DNA from: Sabethes cyaneus
Lineage: Eukaryota > Arthropoda > Insecta > Diptera > Culicidae
Assembly (NCBI RefSeq): GCF_943734655.1
Contig: NC_071354.1
Span: 2,639,001-2,703,000, forward strand
Reading direction: 5' to 3'
Length of the DNA: 64,000 nucleotides
Below the pieces are notes generated by a model that was not told the DNA's origin, did no database searches, and was given only the letters and a program-made list of their open reading frames with translations. The position numbers and the translations under genes were made by a program. Position 1 is the first letter of the stretch. Each line of letters begins with the position of its first letter. This document shows positions 1 to 10,556 of the stretch, piece by piece.

Positions 1-37
1 CTCCACTGGATCTTGATTTCCTAGAAAACATACAATC

Positions 38-43
38 TTTATT
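38..43 (-). terminator. Poly(A) signal of MsrA copy 1
   Basis: AATAAA on the minus strand, about 70 bases after the MsrA stop codon; the only good match in the first 110 bases. Confidence 0.6.
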
Positions 44-113
44 GATGAAGTTAACCCCGGTTCACAATTGCAAACATAATGACAGATTCTTTGATATATT
101 CACGAGATCTTGT

Positions 114-896
114 TTAGCACGACAGACCTGCTCCTTCATTTTGGATCAGAAAGTTTCTAACATATTGAACTTGTTTTTCCGACAGTCCCAATTTATCTGA
201 TTCCTGTTGAAACTGTTTCAATCCTCCAAGTCCAGCTAGATAACCGTTGAGTCGAGCTGCTACGTGCGATGTCTTCAATAGTTCCGGTGTTAATCTGAGT
301 TCTTCAACCAAATCAACGTGACCTTGCAAACGATACTTTTGATTGCGACTTTCTGCTGGGTACAGTGGACCTTCCGGAACGATCTCCGTTGCGATCAGCT
401 CATTTCCTTCTTCTGTTTGCTGCTTGGCCTTACTGGCTTCTGCCAGTCGACGTTGATCCTCATTGTGATACATTATCAGAGTCATGTACTCTCGTTTCAG
501 TCGAGCAGAAGATCGGTACTCATGATTCTTCCAGAACATCTCCAGCAACTCCGAATAAGTAATCTCGGTGGGATCGTACTGAATCTCAATCACTTCAACA
601 TGATCGCCTCTGCAAAAAAATAAAGTTTACCAAATTGTTTAAATGATAAAGCTTGATAAACTTTTACAATTGTTTGCTTTTCGGAGCCTCAGTGGTTCCT
701 GCGGCATAACCGACGCAGGTTCGCAACACTCCATGTTTAACTCCAAATAGAGAATCGGCCCCCCAGTAACAACCCATACCGAAAGTTGCCTTTTCAAAGG
801 CTCTATCCACATGATGCAACGGTTGTGCCTAATAAAATGAAACATTCAATAAAACTTTTTTCATGAATGTGTTGCTTTAGTTGTTATACTTACCAT
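114..896 (-). CDS. MsrA: Peptide-methionine (S)-S-oxide reductase MsrA, copy 1
   Basis: Reduces methionine-S-sulfoxide in proteins using an N-terminal catalytic Cys and C-terminal resolving Cys. Exons read on the minus strand: 896-894 (only the ATG, followed at once by gtaagt), 828-668, 609-114. Phases join cleanly to give 219 residues. The catalytic motif GMGCYWG puts the active Cys near residue 21; the exon junction restores a GDHVEV motif, followed by IEIQYDP, and the protein ends GAGLSC. Tyr replaces the usual Phe in GCFWG. It lacks the 13 or so extra N-terminal residues of the neighbouring copy and has lost that copy's third intron (reads straight through YPAESRNQKYR). The ATG-only first exon is an inference: it relies on the donor after ATG at 894 and the acceptor at 829-830, and no other in-frame Met precedes the catalytic motif. 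Family assignment is very secure, the first exon less so. Confidence 0.88.
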
Positions 897-2710
897 ACTT
901 TTTATGAATGTTTGAAAAAAAAAACAAAGAAAAATACGCCTAACTTGAATGAAACACAAAATAACTAATTGACAGTTTCCCCGTTCACTAACCTTCTCAA
1001 AAATAAAGCTGATGGTGGCTTAGTGTTAGTTGACTGATTAAGTGTTGGTACATTATGAGAGGGAGATGTTTTTCGAAATTTAAAATCAATTGTAGATTGT
1101 ACTAAGTAGCTCAAGAATACTTCAGGAAATTTAGTTATCAAATTAATTTTTTGTAGTGTGACCTGGAGCATAAAAGCGCTCAAATTGCATTGCTGCATTA
1201 GGTCAAATCAACACATTTACATCGTTTCACACATGAGTAGACTTTGAAGAGCACGTGTTCTTGTATGCGAGAGAGTACGGCAACGAAAAATATGCCGCAA
1301 TGAGAGAGCAAATCAAAACAACGCGGCAAGTTTCTTCTAAGTCATTCAATTTAAATTTCAGTATTCATTTTCGAACTTTAAATATAGCTCAAAATTAGCG
1401 AAAATGGTATCATGTGAGTCCTGAAAATGTCAGCTTTAAGCACATGTAAATTTTATTTTTATTGCATGATTTTAACAAAAAATATTACATTATCATTATC
1501 TTCAATGCAACATAATTAAACCATTAAATTTTACAAAACGTAGTTCAACTTTTTCTGGGAAAAGCGTTGCCTTCTATAATTTTGCACGTTTTTCTCACGT
1601 TCCTCAAGCCAGTTTGGCGCTTTGAAGGAACGCAAGTAAAGTAGAGCCAAGTGAATGAAAACAAAACGTCACTCAGCTGATGCTAGTGAACGACCGCCAA
1701 TGATAGCCGGCAGCAAGTCATTTAAAACAAACTTCGAGCGCCAATTTATAATAAAAATAATTTGAATTTCGAAATGAAATTTAATTTTTATGTTCAACTT
1801 ACTGTATATTTTCAAATTGTCGCGAAAATAATCTTAAACTAACTCGTTCAGGCCATCCCTAGACAACCCCCTATTTGCTGCACATCAGTGCATGCAGCTC
1901 AATGAGACGAGTTGAAAAATGCAATTCCCAATCATTTTTGTCCAAAAACAAGCCCACAAACGACTTTTAAAGTTCCCATATGAATGAAATTCCGCGCTAC
2001 GAACGAAGCAAGCCATTCGTCATCATCAGTTCGTCACTTTTGCTATCAGCTCTCGCTGTATACCGTCGGTCAATCGAGAGACGAGGTATAAGCTTACTCG
2101 CGGGCGCGTCATCACAAAACAAGACAGCACCTGTGCATCCCACTTGCTAAGTAACTAACCGCCCAGCCACATTTACGCCGCTTGAAGTATTCAGGGAATG
2201 AAAGCAAGCAAATTGGTACTAGAAAAGGGTTACCAATCAACCTTTCTCCACCAATTCATAGTAGGCGTCATAAGTAGTTTGCACTTGACCGCTCCTGGAG
2301 GAATGAAAACTTCCCAAATGATCTTGAAATCTATCAATGCCCGTCCATTGTCGGCACGTTGCGCCGGCGTGATTCGCTCGGGGATTCGCAAACAATGAGA
2401 TCGTAAATTTGGACCAACACACACACTCGGGTGCCGACGCGAACAAAACATCTCCCACCACCGATAAGGTAGCATGAACAGGCGCGTGCACAAATCCACC
2501 CATACTATGGCAAAAACGCTTATCGCCATAAAATTATACGGACACAAATGTGCGAAAAAACTGAATAGTCATGATTAAAACGTATAATTGAGGTCACGGT
2601 ACACAAAGTTAGGAATTTACAAATATATTTTTCTTTAAAAGAATAAACTAACTGTTTTTCGTAGATCCAACTCAATGCATTTGTAATCAGATAGAATAAC
2701 ACTTAAATTT
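897..2710. other. Intergenic, no gene recognised
   Basis: Upstream side of MsrA copy 1. AT-rich sequence with a more GC-rich island around 1,980-2,500. Overlapping ORFs of 66-105 codons lie on both strands at 2,198-2,547, but none carries a motif I recognise and their frames overlap each other, so I do not call a gene. No clear TATA box for MsrA copy 1 was found. Confidence 0.4.
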
Positions 2711-2937
2711 AAAAATCACAATTCACAAATAACGCAAAATATTCTACCATCCAAAGTGAGAAATCGGTCATAAAAGTGCGATCCTGCATTAAATCGTTTC
2801 GGTATCTTCGGCGCACTTTTTCGATACATTCCAAGCAATAAGTGCGCCGAAGAGACCAAAACGATTTAAACCAGAATAGCACTTTTATGAGCAATTGCGC
2901 ACTTATTGATTGTACAATCTTTAGTGCAATCTGCAAT
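2711..2937. repeat. Foldback MITE family 1, old diverged copy
   Basis: Two arms in inverted orientation share the blocks aaatcgtttcggtatcttcg and gcgccgaag.gaccaaaacg, and the outer part contains ctaccatccaaagtg and gtgcaatctgcaat. The same palindromic design recurs at 26,056-26,270 and 46,563-46,777, where it is nearly perfect. This copy is clearly older, with mismatches and indels in both arms. Confidence 0.7.
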
Positions 2938-4067
2938 AACTATATGCGAAGTGAATATGTATTTCGTTTTACTATTATATAGTAAAATATGAATAAAAAG
3001 TCTGCGAACCAAATTTGGAGTATTGAACATCATATTTTTAGAACATTATTGCCGCGTATTGCTTGAAACCATGAATATTCATCGAAGAGAGTTAGTATAT
3101 AATACTGTCTGTCCCTGTTTTCTAACATTAGCATTTTATGAATGCACATTTCCATTATAATAACGATGAGATATTCCACAAACTAACTAAGAATTATTAC
3201 CGCAACCCCGCCCAATCCTGCGCACCGCAAGAATTTGGAAATTTTGGCTATGATGTGCGGTGCATAGCATTACGCGCTTACGTTAACCGAACAGACATTT
3301 TTGTTTGAGAATAGCTTATTCAACTATTGTACTGCTAATACTTGTGGAAAAAGTGCTTGAAAAACTATTATACAACAAAAATGTTCCTTGGAAAGTTTGG
3401 TTAAATTTTTAATTACGTTTTTAGCTTGTAGACTTAATTGTATACGAAGTCGCTCTTTTTAAATACGGCTACAACCATGTCAAACAAGGTATCTCAATTG
3501 ATAGCTAAGTTATTGAATCAAAATATGCAAGGCATGTTCTTCAATTTGTAAGTTCTAAATAAGGAAAAGGAGCTCTTTTTCTATTGCATTATTGCTTTAT
3601 GTGAACTTCCGGACCGTTAACAGGTGTACTAGAGGCTGAGATGATAGAGGGGGGTGGGGGCGTTGCTGATGAGATGGTAATAAGTGACAAGGAAGGAGGT
3701 CCAAATAAAGTAAAAAGGTTTTGTTTCTCATATTATAGGGATTTCCGGAAAGAAAGCAGATATAGAAGTGGCTGGGAGATTAAAGGGGAATAACAAGGGA
3801 GGAAAGGAACGTTCAAATAAGGGAAAAGGATTTATTAGTTACATAACTGGAATTTTTGGAGTGAAAACAGAACGAAACGTGGTTGAGAGACCAAAAGGGT
3901 GTGGTCCCGAACAAAATCGGGATGTATTTTATGTATTAGGTAGTTATTTTACGTTTTACAACTTCTGAAAACCACCTTATCGACACGATTTACTACATAG
4001 AATTAAAATATTGCAATGTAATTGGAGATTATGTTTACTAACAGATAGGGTTAAGTGCTGTTCCTAA
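2938..4067. other. Intergenic, no gene recognised
   Basis: AT-rich sequence between a MITE and a SINE. One 66-codon ORF at 3,768-3,968 is Lys/Gly-rich with no recognisable domain or splice context; treated as chance. Confidence 0.4.
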
Positions 4068-4283
4068 AAGAAAAAAGCGAAGCAAAGCCTAGGTGCTACA
4101 TTCCGTTTCCGAAACTAGACCTGATTTTGTTCAACAGATTTTGCAGTCAGCGATTAGAGTACAGGATATTTGTGGGGCTAATTCTATAATATTCACTCTA
4201 CTAACAGCCTCTCCCAGTGGAGATTCGAACATACGACAACTAGCTTCTTAAACCAGCGCCGTATTTCGAAGCCAACCGGGAGT
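4068..4283 (-). mobile_element. tRNA-derived SINE
   Basis: Read on the minus strand it has a tRNA-like head with a B-box GTTCGAATC (plus-strand gattcgaac at about 4,222-4,230) and an A-box-like ggcgctggtttaagaagc. A tRNA-unrelated body follows, ending near a tail of the type aggctttgcttcgctttttt. It aligns with the plus-strand copy at 42,571-42,780 and partial copies at 38,761-38,890 and 41,515-41,635. It is not a functional tRNA: the acceptor stem does not close and there is no plausible anticodon loop. Confidence 0.75.
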
Positions 4284-4903
4284 TGAAATATGCGGCATAC
4301 AAACATTATACTAGCCAAAAGCAATCAGCAAATCCAATCTTTAGACGCAGTACCACCTCCTTCACTATTAACACTCCTTTTCTATATTTCGTAGGGATTG
4401 GTTTTCGAACGAAAGTGGATGGTATTCTGCGATCCGCCAGCAAAATCAAATGAGTAAAGCGACTCGTTCGAAACAAGTCGAACGAAATAAAGGTTCGTTC
4501 GAAATACAGAATAGAGGTGTAAGTAAAAGCTTTTAGCGTACCAAAGTACCATATTTGTAGAAAATTGTATATCTGAAACCTGAAAACTTCGAAGCGATGA
4601 ACGAATTTATAATTGAAATATAACACAATTCAGTACCAATCAAAAATGAAAAACAATTTTTAGAGAACAACGACTTCAGTATGTGTATTTCATTCCTTAA
4701 TGCTTTCACTACTTAATCCTAACACAGGTACTATTAGCCTAACAGAGCAAACTATTACGAACGATTCTATCTTAAGCTATTAGAATTTCTAACATGGTAA
4801 TACTTTATAAAAACATTACCCTTATACTAGCTACTAAGCAGATAACGACATTCAAAAAACTAAACACTATAAAAAGATCTAATTCGATTTTCATAAGTTA
4901 AGT

Positions 4904-5974
4904 TCAGCAAAAAATACCACCGCCCTCGTTGTCCCGTACGTAATCACGCACATACTGGATCTGCTCCTCGCTGAGACCGAGCCGTTCTGCATCACTATCG
5001 AACTGGTCCATTCCACCGACCCCGATCAGATAACCGTTCAATCTTGCCGCTACGTGCGAAGTCTGCAACAGTTCCGGATTCAATCCCAATTCTTTGGTCA
5101 GCTCGCGGTGACTTTGCAGGCGGTATTTCTGATGATAACTGCAAGTAAAAACGAAACGCCACATTAGAATGCCTCACGTAACTTGACAATCCCATATTCG
5201 TGTTACAATGGCGACTACGCCTTGGTGGCGTTCAACTTAATTGAAATGCAGCGTACATACACACGACACACGTTTTATTTAATGTTAGTGAGCTCAACAG
5301 TTGCATAGCAACCTATCTCAGACCTTGCACTTGAACCGCGATAACTGCAATTATCTGCACTTTTCCAATCGGTACTTACTCTTCAGCGGGATAGAAGATT
5401 CCAGCGGTGGCAATTTCGGTAATAATTTGCTCAGGTGCTCGCTTGATTTGCTCCTCGGTGCGGCTGGCCTCTGCAGTGCGCCTTTGTTCCTCATTGTGAC
5501 ACAAAATCAGCGACATGTACTGACGCTTAATTCGGGTGGTCAAACCATATTCGTGATTGTTCCAAAACAGATCTAGCAGGGCCGAATAGCTTATCTGGGT
5601 AGGATCGTAATGAATTTCAATCACTTCCGTGTGATCGCCCCTGTTTATAAAGAAAAATTAGTCAACTATTGTGGAAGACCAGCAACCACTAACTTACATA
5701 TTTTTGTACACTGGGGAGCCGGTTGTGCCACCGGAATATCCAACAGAAGTTCTCAGAACACCGAGGGTGGCTCCAAACAACGAGTCGCAACCCCAAAAGC
5801 ATCCCATTCCGAATGTGGCTTTCTCGAAGGGAGTGCTCACGACATGCAAGGGTTGGCGGTCCAATTTAGCTACCTTTTCGGTGAAACCCAGATTTTTCTG
5901 TGAAATGAAAAAGAAAACACATTTAACAGTAGATCTTTAAAACTATAATCTTTTGAACTTACCGTTACAACCAT
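4904..5974 (-). CDS. MsrA: Peptide-methionine (S)-S-oxide reductase MsrA, copy 2
   Basis: Tandem paralogue of the MsrA gene at 114-896, in the same orientation. Minus-strand exons: 5974-5963 (MVVT), 5897-5698, 5640-5380, 5138-4904, giving 235 residues. All junctions have gtaagt-type or close donors and cag acceptors in matching phase. GMGCFWG places the catalytic Cys near residue 37; GDHTEVIEIHYDP follows; the C-terminus is EGGGIFC with a terminal Cys as likely resolving residue. The last intron, splitting PAED|YHQKYR, is absent from copy 1. A TATA box lies at 6,095-6,102. No target signal is obvious at the N-terminus, so a cytosolic enzyme is the simplest reading. Confidence 0.93.
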
Positions 5975-6094
5975 CTTAACAAATTAGTTTGCACTTCAAG
6001 TTCTTCGAATATGAAATGAAATAGTTAAAGTTAAAGCTCTAACAGTTTCAGAAGTTGAAAGCGAATTGAGTGGCAATCAACTGAGCTGCTTCAA

Positions 6095-6102
6095 TTTATA
6101 TA
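6095..6102 (-). promoter_or_regulatory. TATA box of MsrA copy 2
   Basis: TATATAAA on the minus strand, about 120 bases upstream of the start codon. An initiator-like TCAGTT lies about 20 bases further downstream at 6,079-6,084. Confidence 0.55.
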
Positions 6103-7129
6103 CCATTGGCTCGTCTCGCGGCGCTCGAGAAAATGTAATGTTATCAATTTTTTTAAAAAATCCTATTCTTCACTACTACACAGTCATCATCACCGTGACT
6201 CTAGTGCGCTACCAAGAGATCGTTGTCTGAAAAGCGTGTTTATTACTATACACTAAATACACTGTATACATGTTTTGATTGATCGAAGCCGGTCCTGCTC
6301 GCGTACATACAGCATACTTCCGCTGCTTGATATTGTGAATATGGTGGTAGTTTCATACATTCATTCAAAGAGGAGAGATCGTTTCCCCTACTACATGGCA
6401 TGAAATATTTCATCTTGTATGCTAGATATAATACCGGTCAAATGTAAGTTGGATTCGTTTATCCAATGTATTATTCTATAATACAATCTTTTCATGATCA
6501 TAATTAATATAGTCCAATCTTTGTAATATTCTGCAAACCTTAATTGAAGCCAGTGTAGCCATGTCATGGAGGATTTCATCCCAAGTTTAAACCAAACATT
6601 CCTTGAAACCCTCAACCCTCTATACGCGTACCGTTTAAAATCCGATGCTGCGGAAAGAATGACCATTAAAGTGAACTGGAATGCCATAAACGGACTGCAA
6701 CAATCAAAAAGGTTTATAGAACCAAACATCAGAAAAAAAAAACAAATACTGCTTAGGCTCAATAAAAAAGACCTAAGTGCAACGACAAATAATTTTTGAA
6801 CACATCACCAGTGTCTTGCTTGATTCATAGGCTGAAATAGAATCGGCCTGGAATTAATACGGTTGATCACCGGACAGCTTCAAGGCCAATGAGAGCATGC
6901 GATTCTCCAAAACATGGTCGATATACTTGTCACTAATGTTCATTTATAATTAAGTTCAAGGAAAAGGAAAAAGTGCTAAAACAGTAAACAAAGTAAAACC
7001 GTTTCCCAAACCATCACTCTCGACAAGTTTTGATGTCATTCAATAGTCATTTTATTTATTGGAATATCTTGTATGCCTGAATATTTGGTTGATTAGGGTA
7101 GTTGATCCAATAGTTGTGGTAGTACCAAT
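6103..7129. other. Intergenic, no gene recognised
   Basis: AT-rich. A 77-codon plus ORF (6,566-6,799) and a 123-codon minus ORF (6,391-6,762) overlap each other; neither shows a domain, signal peptide or credible exon edges. Confidence 0.4.
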
Positions 7130-7725
7130 AGTTGCGCTTCTATCCGGCTTTCCACGTGCGATAATGGCGGATATTGAGCACAAGTGGGCACAATCTTTTG
7201 ACATTCATTGCAAGAGCGTCGAGTTCGCCCTGACGGAGTTACTATGGAAACATCCATGATTGTTTGTTGTTCGAGTGTAAAAATGTAAACATTGTTAAAT
7301 TTTACAGATCAGCTGAACTGCAAACTAAACGGATTCAAATTTTAATAGTGGTTTGCGGCCATAATTTGCTGAAGGCACTGGCTCAGAATACTTTTTCACA
7401 ATCGTGCGAATTAAACATTCCAAATATTGCACATTAACGCAAACATTAACTTCATGTTGGTCGAGTCGTTGTCAAGTTTGCGTTTAAAGTTTGCGAAAAC
7501 TACAAAGCCACAATCCATAAAACTTCTTGTCCGTTCAATTATGTTCCTCGTTAGCTGATCTGCAAAATTGAACAATGTTTACATTTTTACATTCGTACAA
7601 CAAAAAATCATGAATGTATCCATAGTAACTCCGTCAGGACAGGGCGAACTCGACGCTCCTGCAATGAATGTCAAAAGATTGTGCCCACACATCGCTCGTG
7701 GAAAGCTGGATAGGCGCTCATTTCT
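7130..7725. mobile_element. Long foldback (inverted-repeat) element
   Basis: Left arm about 7,130-7,325 and right arm about 7,548-7,720 are inverted copies sharing long blocks such as gtgggcacaatcttttgaca, gcgtcgagttcgccctg and gtaaaaatgtaaacattgtt. The left arm carries about 20 extra bases around 7,160-7,185. The roughly 220-base centre is unique and codes for nothing recognisable. Target duplications could not be fixed, so the exact ends are approximate. Confidence 0.65.
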
Positions 7726-8096
7726 TTAGTTGCGCTACTATGTTTTTACCTAGCAACCTACTAATGTATAGAGTAGGGCTGGGCATAAGTGCGATATTTA
7801 AAATTGTCATCAATTTTCGTGAGATATAAAGAAGGTAAACAACGTAATATATTTTATAGTGATGCAGTAACTCAATGTCTTCACATTCAACTATAAATCA
7901 TCTGCGGTAATAGTGTTTTGCAAAATAAATTCTTCTTTCTTCTGATCAAGTGCAGATTCGCACTTTTACCCCACTAGCGGGGCAAAAGTGCGAATACCGC
8001 GGGGTAAAAGTTCGAAGCTAGAATCCATGAAATTAACCCAGTAGTAGCTTGACCAAACTCGTGATTTTAGTCATGACCTTGAAATGCGGTCAGGCA

Positions 8097-8485
8097 TATA
8101 TTAATATTTTTTGAAACGATGATTCTACAATTGATGAAGGGACGGTAAGGGAAAGTAATTAAGAAGGATTTTTTAGGAATGGAGGGGAAAGAGTGGAAAG
8201 GAAGGGGGAATAGGTAGCTACGCTTAACAAGTTGTCATTGTGACTCCTATCTTTTGTCCAATGCTGGAAGGTGCATGGGTCGAACCAAGCACTCTGATTA
8301 TAGCTTGGTTCGACCCATGCACCTTCCAGCATTGGACAAAAGATAGGAGTCACAACGACAACTTATTAAGCATAGTTACCTATTACCCCCCCCCCCCCCT
8401 TCCTTTCCACCCTTTCCCTTCATTCCCGAAAAAACCGTCCCTTCATCAATTGTAGAATCATCGTTTCAAAAAAATATTAATATAT
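8097..8485. mobile_element. Foldback element with near-perfect palindrome
   Basis: Left arm 8,097-8,290, a 12-base loop, right arm 8,303-8,485. The inner 65 or so bases of each arm are almost identical, including tcgacccatgcaccttccag. The outer arms diverge at a purine/pyrimidine tract (run of C near 8,386-8,398) and match again at the ends (ttgaaacgatgattctacaa against its inverse). Short ORFs on both strands here simply reflect the palindrome. Confidence 0.75.
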
Positions 8486-8926
8486 AGAATGCCAGTGTCG
8501 CTGCAGTGTGCGTGGTAAACATCACACATGCTCAGATAATTTATATACATTATATATGCATATGTGTGTGTGCCTGAGATTCATCAAAAGGGGAATCTCA
8601 TTGTCAAACTTTGACAACTAGTTTAAAATTTCAAATATGGCTGCCAGGTAATGTGATTGGAAACTTCGCTTGCTTCAAATTTCTGAAAAAATCGGTGCAA
8701 AAGGGCGCAGTTGTGGGATTCAATTCATCCGGACGAAAGAAAAAGAACGTCTAAAAACATTTCACTGGCATGAAAACACAGCGATGAGCACACTGATGAC
8801 AGCACCAACCAGCGCACAGATAAAGAACAGATAAATAACAATGTGCAACTTTGACAATGAAGCTCCCGATTCACAGACTTGATACAGAGTCCTGTAGAAA
8901 AACAGCGACACTGGCATTCTATATAT
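8483..8926. mobile_element. TIR DNA element, about 440 bp, non-autonomous
   Basis: Starts tatagaatgccagtgtcgct and ends with its inverted copy at about 8,902-8,926. There is no transposase-like reading frame inside. It abuts or slightly overlaps the foldback element to its left, sharing a TATA-rich junction. Confidence 0.65.
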
Positions 8927-8989
8927 ATTGATTCTACTCGTTGGATAGATAAAATGACCAGCAATTTCATGGAGAGAGTAAGAGAGTAT

Positions 8990-9330
8990 TTTATGGAGGA
9001 CGTAAGAGGGGGGCTCTTATACAAATGAAACACAAATTTCCTCAAAACTCGAGAAATAATCAAGCAAATGGAACCAAATTTGGCATGTGGGGGTTTTCGT
9101 AGGCAGGATTTTTTTCTATGGTGTACTGAGACCCCTTCCACTTCTAAGAGAGCGGGCTCCAATACAAATTTCCTCATAACTCGAGAGCTAATTAAGCAAA
9201 TGGAACCAAATTTGGCCTTTGGGGGTTTTTGGAGGCATGAATTTATTTTATGATGGTTTGAGACCCCTTACCCATGTGGACAAGGACTCTCATACAAATA
9301 AAACAGAAATTTTTGCGTATGTGCCATATT
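8990..9330. repeat. Internal repeat block related to the Helitron-like element at 31.9 kb
   Basis: Two or more imperfect tandem units of about 110-130 bases contain the phrases caaatttcctcataactcga, caagcaaatggaaccaaatt and a 'gaccccttcc' motif. The same phrases occur inside 31,926-32,775, so this is probably a truncated copy of the same family. Confidence 0.55.
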
Positions 9331-10556
9331 TTCTGCTATGTAACAAACGGTGAGCTGTGAAAGTAAAGTAGTAAAAACTTTCGTACAACCCTTAGGTCTG
9401 TATACCTTGTAGTTTCTTTCTATCTCTGTCTCTTTCACTCTGTCTATATGTCTGTTTGATTTGATTTAATTTGATTAATCATAAAAAGTTTAAACCACCC
9501 TAATAAGAAATCATTAGTCTTTTATCCTTGTTAAAGATTTAGAGTTCTTTTGCTAATAATATATAAAATAGATAATCTCATTAATAAAACTAATATGCTC
9601 GGTAATGAAATATGAGTACGATTGAGTGCTTTAAATATCTTACTCAGCGAAAAACAAGAGAAATTACCGAATGCTGCCGAAAATGCGATCTACAATTGTG
9701 CAACCCCTAAGACAAACTCTGTCCAATCCCCTCGAACGCAAACGTAAGAAGTTTCATTCTGAGCTTCATTCGTATACAAACATCATTCATCTAATTTCAT
9801 TAGTATGAGTACTAAAGAAACTGACTAAAGAAAAGACACTGGAGCTCAGTCACTCACGGCCTCCTGTCATCATTAAACCTGATTTGCTCAACGATGATTG
9901 TTGTGCGTGACTCTGTTCAAAGTTGCTAGGAAAAGTTCGAACAATATTTTTTTCGAGTTCAACATTTAGGCGATTTTATAAACTGTACGATACAAATTTG
10001 ATTGCCTGATGTTTTCGTTAGGCAGCACGGATCGATTTCGTGATGATACGATGATATTTGTTGCCGTTTGCTTGCAGTCATTATTTTCTGCCGCGTTCAT
10101 CGACTGATACTCCGCAAGTTTTCGAGCAAAAGATTCAGAAGGTTTCATCGAGATTCATGCGCACTTGGTTTCGACGAATGGAATATGAGTGCCTTTGTCA
10201 GTTCTTTAGTCAGTTTCTTTAATGAGTACTCATTTCATTCATTCAATACACTTTTTGCATTCAGCTTATTTAGCGTTAGCCAATTCTGTTCGACACCCCA
10301 ATGAAAGCTTCAGCCAGTCGTCAGTAGACAGCATAGCCTTCTCCTATTCATTCATCGTCCACCAAAGCTAGCTAGCAGCAATCGCCTTGAAATTCGCTCA
10401 TTTTTCCTAATATAGCGAATCGTAGTTTTTCTGCAAAGCGTAAATTCTAATATTCACAAATTTAACAGAAAACCGAACGGTGGCCTAACACGCGAAGTTT
10501 CAAAGCATAACTGCCTTTATTTTTTATCGGAAAAAAGAAGAATTTCATCGATCAAA
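9331..10556. other. Region upstream of small membrane protein gene A
   Basis: No coding feature supported. An imperfect inverted repeat of about 35 bases pairs 9,800-9,840 (actaaagaaactgactaaag) with 10,200-10,240. The stretch 10,320-10,556 should hold the promoter and 5' UTR of the gene starting at 10,557; no TATA box is evident. Confidence 0.4.

Noticed and set aside
2198..2547. Overlapping ORFs of 66-105 codons on both strands
   Set aside because: No recognisable domain, and three mutually overlapping frames; the GC-rich base composition alone can explain the openness.
4200..4283. Apparent tRNA gene on the minus strand
   Set aside because: A and B boxes are present but the acceptor and anticodon stems do not fold, and the sequence continues into a repeated SINE body.
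8159..8455. Two nearly identical ORFs on opposite strands
   Set aside because: They are the two arms of a palindromic element read in opposite directions, not genes.
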